DNA of 32,797 nt from Blastocatellia bacterium (GCA_023265195.1 JAHFUG010000018.1:1-32797), one strand, 5' to 3'; counted from the stretch's first letter, positions 24,601-32,797 are shown. Numbers and translations are program-made. The notes: generated from the sequence alone by a model not told the origin.

Positions 24601-25518
24601 ATGCCAATGCGACCGATAGACCTGCACACGCACACCACTCATTCGGACGGCAGCGTTAGTCCGGCGGAGTTGGTGACGCTGGCGGCCGCAAGCGGAGCCC
24701 GCGCAATCGCCATCACCGATCACGACACCGTGTCCGGCCTCGCGGAAGGCGGACAAGCCGCGGCTAAGGCCCGTGTGGAATTCGTCAACGGCGTGGAGAT
24801 CAGCGCCGAGTTCAGTCCCGGCACGATGCACATACTCGGGTACTTCATCGACGACGAGGCGGAGGGTCTGTTGTCCAAGCTTCACGAGCTGAAGCAAGCG
24901 CGGGAACGGAGAAACCCCGAGATCGCCCGAAAACTGCGGCAGCTCGGCTTCGATTTGTCTTACGATGAAGTGGCGGCGCTCGCCGGCAACGAAGTGGTGG
25001 GTAGACCGCATTTCGCCCGCGTGCTCGTAGCGAAAGGGTACGCCTCGAGCATTCAAGACGCCTTCAACCGGTTTCTCGCGAAGGGCGCACCGGCCTACGA
25101 AGAGAAGCTAAGGCTTAACCCTGGCGACGCGATCTCACTGATCCACGGAGCCGCCGGCGTTGCGGTGCTCGCGCATCCTTATCAGTTGAAACTGGGATCA
25201 ATGGAAGAAACGGAAGAACTCCTGGGTCAGTTGCGCGAATGTGGCCTCGATGGAGTCGAAGCAATTTACAGCCGCCACACGCCTGAACAAAGGCGCCTAT
25301 ACGCTGCAATGGCCGAGCGGCTTGGGCTTGCGGCCACCGGCGGCAGCGACTTTCATGGAAGCTATAAGCCTGATATCGCGATCGTGACGGGCACGGGGGA
25401 TCTTAACGTGCCCTATTCAATCCTGGAGAATCTCCGCCGGCTCGCGGCGCAACGGCGAGAGGCCGCCGGAACTGGGAGACTCACACCTTCGCCCAACGGG
25501 AGAAGCGCGCGGGAATGA
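24601..25518 (+). CDS. PHP-domain phosphoesterase (TrpH/YciV-like)
   Basis: A 305-residue PHP protein starting [17 protein letters not shown]. The metal-binding motifs are in order: [11 protein letters not shown] (His9, His11), [15 protein letters not shown], a mid-domain [17 protein letters not shown] and C-terminal GSDFHG. The arrangement matches the TrpH/YciV/RNase AM branch, whose members hydrolyse 3',5'-nucleoside bisphosphates or trim RNA 5' ends. The ATG at 24601 is preferred because it begins just before the HTH motif; a TTG at 24565 would overlap the promoter. It overlaps deoC by 4 nt (ATGA), so the two are coupled, which suggests nucleotide salvage. Confidence 0.9.
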   Translation: MPMRPIDLHTHTTHSDGSVSPAELVTLAAASGARAIAITDHDTVSGLAEGGQAAAKARVEFVNGVEISAEFSPGTMHILGYFIDDEAEGLLSKLHELKQARERRNPEIARKLRQLGFDLSYDEVAALAGNEVVGRPHFARVLVAKGYASSIQDAFNRFLAKGAPAYEEKLRLNPGDAISLIHGAAGVAVLAHPYQLKLGSMEETEELLGQLRECGLDGVEAIYSRHTPEQRRLYAAMAERLGLAATGGSDFHGSYKPDIAIVTGTGDLNVPYSILENLRRLAAQRREAAGTGRLTPSPNGRSARE

Positions 25519-26405
25519 TGCGGGACGATTGGAACATCGAGGACCTGGTTGCGCGGATCACGGACGAGATTCTGTCTCGTCTCGGCAATGGCTCGGGTGC
25601 GGCTGCTTGCGCGCTCGAACATGACGCGTGTTTCGTTCAGTGCCCGGACAGCATGAAGTCCATTCTCTCGGATGGCGGCGTCAGGCTCGGGCTCAGCGGA
25701 GCGGAGAGCGAGGCAGGACGCCAAATGGCGGGATATATCGATCACACCTTGCTGAAGCCTGAAGCAACGCGTGATGAGATTCTCAAGCTCTGCCATGAAG
25801 GCGCTGGTTACGGCTTCGCGTCGGTTTGCATCAACCCATTCTGGGTTCGCGAGGCAGCCTGCGCTCTAAGAGGGAGCGGGGTGGCCGTTTGTACGGTAAT
25901 AGGTTTTCCTCTTGGCGCAAATGCGCCGGATGTAAAAGCATTCGAAGCACGCCGGGCCGTCTTCGACGGAGCCAGGGAATTGGATATGGTCATAAACATC
26001 GGGGCGCTCAAGTCGCGCGACGATCAATTAGTGCTGCGCGATATCTCGGGAGTGGCGGCAGTGGCCCGGGAAAGTGGCGCGCTGTCGAAAGTCATTATAG
26101 AAACCGCGCTGCTCACCGATGACGAAAAAGAGAAGGCTTGCCGTCTCGCCAAAGAGGCGGGCGCGGACTTCGTGAAAACATCCACGGGATTCAGCAAAGG
26201 CGGAGCAACCGTCGCCGACATCGCTCTGATGCGCCGCGCGGTCGGCGGAGCAATGGGCGTAAAAGCCTCGGGGGGTGTCAAGGACTATAAAGCGGCCCAG
26301 GAGATGATCGGCGCGGGAGCGACAAGAATTGGAGCAAGCGTGGGAGTCAAAATAATCCAGGAGGCGGCGGGACTGGGAACGGTGACAAACCGAGTCTCAG
26401 CATAA
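25515..26405 (+). CDS. deoC: deoxyribose-phosphate aldolase with N-terminal extension
   Basis: A 296-residue protein. Residues about 70-290 are a complete Deo[37 protein letters not shown], the Schiff-base lysine in [10 protein letters not shown], and [10 protein letters not shown]. It cleaves 2-deoxyribose-5-phosphate to glyceraldehyde-3-phosphate and acetaldehyde. The first 70 residues are extra: an amphipathic helix ([19 protein letters not shown]) followed by a Gly/Ala/Cys-containing linker, the design of bacterial microcompartment encapsulation peptides. No shell-protein gene is in the window. Start ATG at 25515 overlaps the PHP stop (ATGA). Confidence 0.94.
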   Translation: MMRDDWNIEDLVARITDEILSRLGNGSGAAACALEHDACFVQCPDSMKSILSDGGVRLGLSGAESEAGRQMAGYIDHTLLKPEATRDEILKLCHEGAGYGFASVCINPFWVREAACALRGSGVAVCTVIGFPLGANAPDVKAFEARRAVFDGARELDMVINIGALKSRDDQLVLRDISGVAAVARESGALSKVIIETALLTDDEKEKACRLAKEAGADFVKTSTGFSKGGATVADIALMRRAVGGAMGVKASGGVKDYKAAQEMIGAGATRIGASVGVKIIQEAAGLGTVTNRVSA

Positions 26406-26423
26406 CAGCTCGGCGGCGCTCAA

Positions 26424-27470
26424 ATGATCAATTCAATTCTCTATCGCAACGCGTTATTCACCGCGCTCATGATGTTCTTAGCCGGCGCTTCATCGCCGCC
26501 GCAATTGAAGCCTCAAGCTGGAGGAGTGAGAGCGCAACTCCGTGGGGTGAGCGCGGTCAGCGCCAAAGTAGCGTGGGCCAGCGGCGGCAACGGAACCTAC
26601 CTTCGAACTACCGACGGCGGACAAACTTGGCTCAATGGGACCGTTCCGGACGCTTCCTCGCTCGACTTCAGAGACGTAGAAGCCATTGACGCCGACACTG
26701 CATACTTGCTAGCCACCGCCGGCAAGATATACAAAACGGTTGACGGCGGACGTCATTGGTCCTTGCAGTACGACAACACTTCAGCGGGCGTGTTCCTGGA
26801 CTCGCTGGCGTTCTGGGACCCAAAGAATGGAGTCGCGCTTGGAGATCCAATAAACGATAGCTTTCTGCTTTTGACTACTAGCGATGGCGGCGCCACCTGG
26901 AATCAGATTCCGTCGAAGAACATCCCGCCCGCTATCAAGGGCGAAGCTGCTTTCGCCGCGAGCGGAACCTGCATAGCCGTCGAAGGAAAGAACAACGTCT
27001 GGTTTGTAACCGGCGGAAAAGCGGCTCGCGTGTTCAGGTCAGGCGATCGCGGTCAAACTTGGAAGGTGTCGAACACTCGTATCGTCAGCGGCGAGGACTC
27101 GACCGGCATATTCTCTATCGCTTTCAAGGACGCCAAGAACGGTATTGTGATCGGGGGCGACTACAAGCGGCCGGATGTGGTCACGGACAACGCCGCTCGC
27201 TCAACCGACGGAGGCGTCACCTGGACTCTCGTCGAACGCTCTCGGCCGAACGGATATCGGTCATGCGTAGCGTTCGTGCGCGACACTTCAACTTTGATCG
27301 CCGTGGGAGAGAAGACGTGCGACTACTCCACGGACGGCGGCGCGAGTTGGACGAGTTTCGGCAACGAAGGCTATCACAGCATCAGCATCGCTTCGTCAGG
27401 CAGCGGGTGGGCCGTCGGGGCGAACGGCAAGATCGCCGCCCTCCACATCGGGGAATCTACAAGACGCTGA
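26424..27470 (+). CDS. exported Ycf48/BNR-type beta-propeller protein
   Basis: A 348-residue protein with an N-terminal signal-like hydrophobic stretch (about 9-22) and a propeller made of repeated Asp-box motifs: TTDGGQTW, TVDGGRHW, TSDGGATW, SGDRGQTW, STDGGVTW, STDGGASW. Asp-box propellers are found in sialidases and in the photosystem II assembly factor Ycf48; the sialidase active-site arginines are not evident, and photosynthesis is not suggested by the neighbours, so a binding or scaffold role outside the cytoplasm is the fair reading. It follows deoC by 18 nt; the Shine-Dalgarno is weak. Confidence 0.85.
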   Translation: MINSILYRNALFTALMMFLAGASSPPQLKPQAGGVRAQLRGVSAVSAKVAWASGGNGTYLRTTDGGQTWLNGTVPDASSLDFRDVEAIDADTAYLLATAGKIYKTVDGGRHWSLQYDNTSAGVFLDSLAFWDPKNGVALGDPINDSFLLLTTSDGGATWNQIPSKNIPPAIKGEAAFAASGTCIAVEGKNNVWFVTGGKAARVFRSGDRGQTWKVSNTRIVSGEDSTGIFSIAFKDAKNGIVIGGDYKRPDVVTDNAARSTDGGVTWTLVERSRPNGYRSCVAFVRDTSTLIAVGEKTCDYSTDGGASWTSFGNEGYHSISIASSGSGWAVGANGKIAALHIGESTRR

Positions 27471-27509
27471 GCCTCCTACGACATTTTTCACCTTGGCCGA
27501 GTTTCGCGC

Positions 27510-27806
27510 GCACGGATGACGTTCGCCTTTGCACGGAAGGTCCACGCACGCGCCGGTCGAAGTTTTACTCCGCACTGGCGGGTTCAACCTCGCACTGACC
27601 AGGTTTTGCACGGTTCCGAGTCATCTCAACACCTCGGACAGCCATCCTTTCCGGTGCTGGAGCCGAATTTCGCACGCACGAAGCGACTTCACCAAGCCAG
27701 CAGTCGATTTCTCGCCGCACTGACTGATTGATTGCTCGCACGGGCTCGTTGTTGTTACGCACGGACTCACAGTGATCCGCATGGACGCGTTGTTGTTACG
27801 CACGGA
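27510..27806 (+). repeat. degenerate GCACGGA array with about 20-21-nt phase
   Basis: GCAC(G/T)G words start at 27510, 27531, 27546, 27572, 27592, 27608, 27672, 27717, 27738, 27759, 27779 (GCATGGA) and 27800. The last five intervals are 21, 21, 20 and 21 nt; earlier ones are near multiples of 20-21 or irregular. A 19-nt segment ending GTTACGCACGGA is perfectly duplicated at 27747-27765 and 27788-27806, 41 nt apart (two units). It looks like a decaying minisatellite. Confidence 0.7.
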
Positions 27807-27810
27807 GTCA

Positions 27811-27982
27811 ACTCCGCTAGGAGTTGCATGTTTATAGAAACAGATAGCACGGCTGGCGCGCCCCAGCGGGGCGCAATGTCGGTCATTCGCCGGCATCATG
27901 CTAATGGTAACCGGCGCATCGCACCCCATTGAAGCGCGGCTCTGCCAGCGACCGATATCAATAAACATTGCACTCCTAACGG
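27811..27982. repeat. MITE-like inverted-repeat element (172 bp)
   Basis: The left end (27814-27835, CCGCTAGGAGTTGCATGTTTAT) and the reverse complement of the right end (27961-27982, CCGTTAGGAGTGCAATGTTTAT) agree at 18 of 22 positions. Inner segments (GCGGGGCGCAATG on the left, ATGGGGTGCGATG on the right arm) are also related, so the element is an inverted pair of longer copies. A perfect hairpin GCGCCCC-AGC-GGGGCGC lies at 27858-27874. No transposase frame is inside. Confidence 0.65.
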
Positions 27983-28206
27983 ACTGTCAACGTGTCTAAC
28001 CCCGGCGAGCCCGACCGAACAAGATTCCATTACAGGAGTCGCTTCCCCCTGTCCGCTGTCGCCTTCCCTGTCCCCTTTTCCCTTCCCATTACCGTTTTCT
28101 TTTCGCCCGAGATGGAATATCCTTATGTGACCCGACGCGACCCTCCACTCGGGAACAATGCCCCGAAATCATAACGATTGAGAAGTACGCTCAATAGACC
28201 TCCGTC

Positions 28207-30285
28207 GTGATCAACACAGATCTGAACCAATCTACAATGACTGACACCGAAAACAACCAGACCGGCCGGCCGGCGACGCCTTTCTGGATGGGTCCGCTCG
28301 CCATCACGGTGATGGGCGTTCTGGCCTACGCGAACAGCTTTCAAGGTCCCTTTATCTTTGACGACGTGTTGATGATAGTGCGCAACGAAGGCATACGTCG
28401 GCTTTGGCCGCCGTGGCGTTCAATGCTTGCGCCCTTCATGGTCTCGAGACCGTTGGTTCAATTGTCGCTTGCCGTCAACTATGCGATCAGCGGAATGAAT
28501 CCCTGGAGCTATCATGTTCTCAATTTGCTGATTCACATCCTCGCCGCGCTGGCGCTGTTTGGCGTCGTACGGCGCACTCTGTCGAGCGCAACGTTGCGAG
28601 ACCGTTTCGGGCGCCGTTCGTTCGCTCTGGCTCTCGGCGTTTCTCTAATTTGGATGGTTCACCCGCTGCAGACCGGGTCAGTCACATATGTTATTCAAAG
28701 ATGCGAATCGCTGATGGGCTTCTTTTATTTTGCGACTCTCTATTGCGCGATCAGGAGCTTCGATTCCCGCAAGAAAGGATTATGGTTCGCGGCGGCCGCG
28801 GCGGCCTGCGCCGGAGGCATTCTGTCGAAGCAGATCATGGCGACTGGTCCGATCGTCGTACTACTGTACGACTTCATGTTCGAGTCAGGCTCATTCAAGG
28901 CGGCATGGGAGCGTCGAAAGCAACTCTACATTGGGCTGGCGGCGTCGTGGGTTCTGTTGGGAGCTACGCTCTTAGCCTCTCCGTTGAACCAGACGGCCGG
29001 GTTCGAAGTGAAGAATATCTCTTCGTTCGACTATCTGAAGTCAGAGTTTGGCGTAATCGTGCATTACCTCCGGCTGACTATCTGGCCGGACGGCCTGGTG
29101 CTCGATTATCTTTGGCCCAAGGCGGAAAGCGCAGGCCAGATTATTCCCTTCGCCATTCCCATACTGGCCTTGGCGGCGGGGACAATCTGGGCGATCATAA
29201 ATCGGCGAGCCATCGGATTTCTGGGAGCCTGGTTCTTCATTATTTTGTCGATGACGTCGAGCATAATGCCGTTTTCCGATCTCGCCTTCGAGCACCGGAT
29301 GTATCTGCCGCTGGCCGCGCCGGTGGCGTTGTTCGTGATTGGCGGATACGCTCTAGGACCACGCTTGTTCAAGCGGATGTCGCTTGCGGCCGCGCAGCAA
29401 GAGCAGCTTGCAAAGTCGGTTGGCGCCGCGCTGTTAGTAATAGTAGTGGCGCTGTTAGCGACTCAAACTATTCGCCGGAACATGCAATACCAGAGCGATC
29501 TTGTCATGTGGGTCGACGTGGTTAAGAAGCGGCCGGAGAATTCGCGCGGCCATAACACGCTTGGCGAAATCCTGGCGTTGCGCGGCCTGATCGGAGAAGC
29601 CGCCGAGGAGTTCAGACTGGCTTGCAAGTACAATCCGGACTACGTGGAGGCGCATGCCAACCTGGGCTCCGCCTTGTGGCTAATTGGAAACATTGAAGAG
29701 AGCAAGATAGAACTCAACGAGGGAGTGCGGCTCGGCCCGAGGAACGCCTTGGCGCATTACAACCTGGCGATGGCGTTGTCTTCGGAGGGAAAACTCGATG
29801 AAGGGCTCACGCACCTTACGGCGGCCGTAGAATACGACCCGGCCAACATCCTTTATTACGTTAGGCGCGGCGTGTTGCTCGAGCAGAAAGGGAGGTTCGC
29901 CGAGGCGGCCAATGACTTTGTAACCGCGCTCGGGCAGGCGCCTGACTCGTGGGTGGCTCTGAGCCATCTGGCGGTTTCGCTCGCTCTGCAGGATGATCCG
30001 AGCTTGCGCAATACGCGGGAAGCCGAACGCCTGGCTAAGCAGGCCGTCGCGATTTCGAAAGAGACGGAACCGGCGCCGCTTGACGCGTTGGCGGTAGCTT
30101 ATGCCGAGTCGGGGCGATTTCCGGAAGCAGTTCAATTGGAGCAGAGGGCACTCGAACTGGCGTCCGCTTTAAGATACAAGGATTTCATTACGGTGATCGA
30201 AGCTCGCTCTCAGGAATATCGGGCAGGGCGAGTCTGGAGACCACCGGCTTCAGGTCAGACTCCCTCTACGCTCGTTTCGCGTTAG
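28207..30285 (+). CDS. TMTC-like polytopic membrane protein with C-terminal TPRs (copy 1)
   Basis: 692 residues from GTG 28207; an ATG at 28237 gives 682 and neither has a strong Shine-Dalgarno. The N-terminal 420 residues hold about 10 membrane helices, with the luminal-type acidic motif FIFDD early, HPLQTGSVTYVIQRCESLMG, and EHRMYLPLAAPVA, all typical of the TMTC/DUF1736 group of GT-C fold proteins. From about 450 on there are roughly six TPRs (for example AHANLGSALWLIGNIEESK, AHYNLAMALSSEGKLDEGL). Eukaryotic TMTCs are O-mannosyltransferases; in bacteria the substrate is unknown. It is the tandem paralogue of the next gene, including the C-terminal (Y)RxGRVWRPP signature. Confidence 0.85.
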   Translation: MINTDLNQSTMTDTENNQTGRPATPFWMGPLAITVMGVLAYANSFQGPFIFDDVLMIVRNEGIRRLWPPWRSMLAPFMVSRPLVQLSLAVNYAISGMNPWSYHVLNLLIHILAALALFGVVRRTLSSATLRDRFGRRSFALALGVSLIWMVHPLQTGSVTYVIQRCESLMGFFYFATLYCAIRSFDSRKKGLWFAAAAAACAGGILSKQIMATGPIVVLLYDFMFESGSFKAAWERRKQLYIGLAASWVLLGATLLASPLNQTAGFEVKNISSFDYLKSEFGVIVHYLRLTIWPDGLVLDYLWPKAESAGQIIPFAIPILALAAGTIWAIINRRAIGFLGAWFFIILSMTSSIMPFSDLAFEHRMYLPLAAPVALFVIGGYALGPRLFKRMSLAAAQQEQLAKSVGAALLVIVVALLATQTIRRNMQYQSDLVMWVDVVKKRPENSRGHNTLGEILALRGLIGEAAEEFRLACKYNPDYVEAHANLGSALWLIGNIEESKIELNEGVRLGPRNALAHYNLAMALSSEGKLDEGLTHLTAAVEYDPANILYYVRRGVLLEQKGRFAEAANDFVTALGQAPDSWVALSHLAVSLALQDDPSLRNTREAERLAKQAVAISKETEPAPLDALAVAYAESGRFPEAVQLEQRALELASALRYKDFITVIEARSQEYRAGRVWRPPASGQTPSTLVSR

Positions 30286-30341
30286 GCGTTGGAAATCCTC
30301 CGAGCAGGCCAACGTCGAAAAATAAGTTTCCGGGTTCCGAG

Positions 30342-30441
30342 GGAACTTCACCGCCGAGGCGCAGAGACCGCGGAGAGAGCCGCACAGAGTCAGCCTGCTC
30401 GGCGCTTTCTCCGCGCACTCTGCGTCTCCGCGGTGAGTTCC
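30342..30441. repeat. large imperfect palindrome (about 100 bp) between the TMTC-like paralogues
   Basis: The left arm (30342-30379; TCACCGCCGAGGCGCAGAG core) matches the reverse complement of the right arm (30405-30441; TCACCGCGGAGACGCAGAG core) at most positions over about 37 nt, with a 25-nt centre. The same 'CACCGCGGAGACGCAGAG' type of sequence is known to me as a frequent intergenic repeat in environmental bacterial genomes. The downstream frame is open through it, but the encoded RRGAETAERAAQ is repeat-derived, so it is left out of the gene. Confidence 0.8.
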
Positions 30442-30567
30442 ACCGTTCAATCTGGTGGGACCTGCGTTCGGCTGACGTATGAAATCAAAAACGGGAAGCA
30501 ACTTCTTTACAGATCCGAAGATCTGCCGCAAGGAGTTTTTAGCGAGCCCTTCGTTTTGACGGAGACC

Positions 30568-32613
30568 ATGATCAAAGAGTCCTTGCCGGCGGATAGCGAA
30601 CCGCGTCCCAGGCGAGTGTTGGCCGCCGCGACGGCGGTTGCGGCCGTGGGCGTGACCGCGTACCTTAACAGCTTTCGCTGTCATTTCATCTTTGACGACT
30701 TCCAGTTCATCGGCAACCGTGAGACCCAGTCGTTGTGGCCGCCGTGGCCGGCGATGTTTTCGCTCCGGCACGTTTCGCGGCCGTTGATTGGCCTGTCGCT
30801 GGCGATCAATCACTCCATCAGCGGATACGACGTCTGGAGCTATCATGCATTGAACTTGTGCATTCACATCCTGGCGGCGCTCGCGCTGTTCGGCGTGGTA
30901 AGAAGGACGCTGCTCACGCCGGCGCTTCGAGAGCGGTTCGGGGAGCGTTCGACTGAATTAGCCGCGGCTGTTGCCTTGATTTGGGTAGCTCACCCGCTCC
31001 AAACGCAGGCGGTCACGTACATAATTCAGCGTTGCGAGTCGCTGATGGGCCTCTTCTACCTGTTGACTCTCTATTGCGCGATTCGAAGCTTCGATTCTTC
31101 GCGAAAGAGATTCTGGATCGCCGCGGCCGTAGTTGCGTGCGGCGCGGGCATGCTGTCCAAAGAGGTGATGATAACCGCTCCCCTGGCGGTATTGCTCTAC
31201 GACGGTTTGTTCTTATCGGGCTCGCTCACTGGAGCGTTGCGCAAGCGTTCGGTCCTATACGCAGGTCTCGTCGGCGCCTGGAGCCTGCTGGCGGCTACGC
31301 ATTTGGCCGCGCCCGTCAATGAGACCGCGGGCTTCGCGGTGACGTCGATTTCGCCCTGGCGCTACCTTGTATCTGAGTTCGGAGTGATCACCCACTACTT
31401 GCGGCTTGCACTGTGGCCGAACAATCTGGTGTTGGACTATGGGTGGCCCGTTGCAACGACTGCAAGTGGCGTTTTACCTTACGCCGTTTTTGTGGGCGCG
31501 CTGGCGGCGGGTGCGATCTGGGCGTTTCTACGCCGAAAGCCGGTGGGGTTCATCGGAGTATGGTTCTTTCTGATCCTCTCGGTTACTTCCAGTTTCATTC
31601 CATTCAAGGACCTGGCGTTCGAGCATCGGATGTACCTTCCCCTTGCGGCCGTGGTGACGATGGCGGTGCTGGGTAGTTACGTTGTGGGCGCGTCGATTCT
31701 TCGCCGCTTCATCTTAGAAGAACAGCAGCGGCTGCAAACAGGCCGGGCGATCGCGTTGGTGATCGTAACGTTGGTTGTCGCATCGGCGGTGTTTCTGACA
31801 CTGAGGCGGAACATCGATTATCAAGACTCTTTCGCTATTTGGAACGACGTGATCCGCAAGCGGCCAGAGAATTCGCGCGCCTATTCGAACCTGGGGAGGG
31901 TTTACATAGCGCGGCGCAACTATGAAGGAGCCCTCATCTGCTTCGCCAAGGCTTGCGAGTACGATGAGCGATCCTGGGTCGCGCAAAGCAATCTGGGTGA
32001 GGTGCTGGTTAGCCTGGGAAAGACCGAAGAGGGTAAGGGTCATTTGCTCGAAGCGTTGCGTCTTCGGCCGAGTTTCGAATTCGCCCACTATAACCTCGGC
32101 AGGGTTCTAGCCGCCGAGGGACAATTCGAAGAAGCCATCGCTCACTTCTCGCAAGCACTGGAAACCGACCCTAATCATGCGCAGGCGTATTGCGCTCGTG
32201 GTCTCGCTCAATCGAAAAAGGGAAACGCGCAGGCGGCGATCAGCGACTACTACAGCGCTGCGCGCATTGATCCGAACTGGTTCGAGCCACTGACCCATTT
32301 GGCTGTTGCGTTGGCCCTGCAGGACGATCCGCGTCTGCGAAATATCGAAGAAGCGTCGCGGCTTGCCGAGCAGGCGGTTGCGATAACAAAGGAACAGGAA
32401 CCGGCCGCGCTTGACGCATTGGCGATCGCTTACGCCGAGTCGGGCCGTTTCCCGGAGGCCGCTCAACTGGAGCAGAAAGCATTCGATCTGGCTGTAAAAG
32501 CAAAGAGCCGGGAACTGCTTGCAGTAGTCGAGAGCCGATTGCGGCAGTATAGAACCGGCCGCGTCTGGAGACCACCGACTTCCGATCTGAGTACAAAGAC
32601 GGCGCCTCGGTAA
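30568..32613 (+). CDS. TMTC-like polytopic membrane protein with C-terminal TPRs (copy 2)
   Basis: 681 residues from the ATG at 30568 (MIKESLPADSEPRPRR), which has a close GGAG and begins just before the first membrane helix, as in copy 1. The frame is open back to 30289, but that part crosses a palindromic repeat and is not conserved. Same plan as copy 1: FIFDDF near residue 46, HPLQTQAVTYIIQRCESLMG, EHRMYLPLAAVV, then about six TPRs (AYSNLGRVYIARRNYEGAL, AHYNLGRVLAAEGQFEEAI, AYCARGLAQSKKGNAQAAI) and an RTGRVWRPP tail. The substrate is unknown. Clearly the product of a tandem duplication. Confidence 0.87.
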   Translation: MIKESLPADSEPRPRRVLAAATAVAAVGVTAYLNSFRCHFIFDDFQFIGNRETQSLWPPWPAMFSLRHVSRPLIGLSLAINHSISGYDVWSYHALNLCIHILAALALFGVVRRTLLTPALRERFGERSTELAAAVALIWVAHPLQTQAVTYIIQRCESLMGLFYLLTLYCAIRSFDSSRKRFWIAAAVVACGAGMLSKEVMITAPLAVLLYDGLFLSGSLTGALRKRSVLYAGLVGAWSLLAATHLAAPVNETAGFAVTSISPWRYLVSEFGVITHYLRLALWPNNLVLDYGWPVATTASGVLPYAVFVGALAAGAIWAFLRRKPVGFIGVWFFLILSVTSSFIPFKDLAFEHRMYLPLAAVVTMAVLGSYVVGASILRRFILEEQQRLQTGRAIALVIVTLVVASAVFLTLRRNIDYQDSFAIWNDVIRKRPENSRAYSNLGRVYIARRNYEGALICFAKACEYDERSWVAQSNLGEVLVSLGKTEEGKGHLLEALRLRPSFEFAHYNLGRVLAAEGQFEEAIAHFSQALETDPNHAQAYCARGLAQSKKGNAQAAISDYYSAARIDPNWFEPLTHLAVALALQDDPRLRNIEEASRLAEQAVAITKEQEPAALDALAIAYAESGRFPEAAQLEQKAFDLAVKAKSRELLAVVESRLRQYRTGRVWRPPTSDLSTKTAPR

Positions 32614-32716
32614 CTGCGATCTTGATGTGATGAGTCTGATGTCACGCGGCTGAACGCGGGTGGGGTAGAAGAGATAGGCCGGAACAAAAATCGAGCAGTT
32701 CAAAAACTCTCAGGTC

Positions 32717-32797
32717 GGGAAGGGCGGTTTACCCCCGCTCCTCTGGTTGCGGCCAGTTTGAGATAATCGCGGAGAGCGGGGGTTAACCGCCCTTCCC
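32717..32797. repeat. 24-bp-arm palindrome at the window end
   Basis: The left arm 32717-32740 (GGGAAGGGCGGTTTACCCCC plus GCTC) and right arm 32774-32797 are reverse complements with a single mismatch, around a 33-nt centre. No T-run is visible before the window ends. It may be a mobile palindrome or a hairpin downstream of the TMTC-like gene; the rest of 32614-32716 shows nothing. Confidence 0.85.

Larger units (their letters stand above)
27471..28206. other. repeat-rich gene-free stretch
   Basis: 736 bases without a credible gene. It contains a GCACGGA-type array (27510-27806), directly followed by an inverted pair of TAGGAGT...TGTTTAT ends (27811-27982), and then about 220 nt in which I see nothing beyond the upstream region of the TMTC-like gene. 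Short open frames across it are made of repeat sequence. Confidence 0.7.

Noticed and set aside
28404-29525. 373-codon open frame on the plus strand
   Set aside because: A +1/+2 shadow of the TMTC-like gene, which has clear motifs in its own frame; the shadow protein is Arg-rich and lacks domains.

Overview
The window looks like a chromosomal segment of a diderm, moderately GC-rich bacterium. The best guess is Acidobacteriota, possibly class Blastocatellia. This is inferred from gene content and order, because no rRNA or marker phylogeny can be run here: an LPS-export / rpoN / hpf / rapZ / EIIA block, zinc-ribbon membrane proteins with a conserved 'SVTE.TTR.F' tail, Ycf48-like propeller and TMTC-type TPR membrane proteins, and an exosortase with an IPTL-type substrate.

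Layout. 1-2655 (minus): two zinc-ribbon membrane proteins, with the relic of a third between them, followed by a NatA/NatB-type ABC exporter that runs off the left edge. 3182-4672 (plus): GatA-like amidase. 4833-14087 (plus): a long, tightly packed run of LptC/LptA fusion, LptB, sigma-54, long HPF, RapZ, mannose-family EIIA, OppD and OppF. The order lptC/A-lptB-rpoN-hpf-(PTS)-rapZ matches the classical proteobacterial arrangement, but a mannose-type EIIA takes the place of PtsN. 14281-15242: a secreted carboxypeptidase-regulatory-like protein and a small HTH protein, convergent with homoserine dehydrogenase (minus). 16302-17288 (minus): a helical membrane protein. 17694-19193 (plus): a CHRD-domain protein with an IPTL-CTERM-like signal, then an exosortase resembling XrtH. 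19306-20660: Nudix hydrolase and a DUF62 SAM hydrolase. 20717-22474 (minus): a large membrane-anchored protein of unknown function. 22920-23900: LpxL-family acyltransferase. 24037-24135 (minus): a 32-residue lysine/glycine repeat peptide gene with its own near-consensus promoter, palindromic operator candidate, leader hairpin and intrinsic terminator. 24601-27470: PHP phosphoesterase, DeoC with an unusual N-terminal extension, and a Ycf48-like propeller. 27471-28206: a repeat-rich gene-free stretch. 28207-32613: two tandem paralogous TMTC-like membrane/TPR proteins separated by a palindromic repeat. A 24-bp-arm palindrome ends the window.

The most interesting items are: the exosortase/substrate pair in which the sorting signal is internal and followed by two extra membrane helices; the autonomous 32-residue KKGGA-repeat gene; DeoC with a microcompartment-like amphipathic N-terminus; RapZ with Met in place of the Walker A lysine and a repeat cluster up against its start codon; and several non-coding repeats (heptamer array, 20-21-nt phased GCACGGA array, MITE-like inverted pair, two large palindromes). 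No tRNA, rRNA, CRISPR array or intact transposase was seen.
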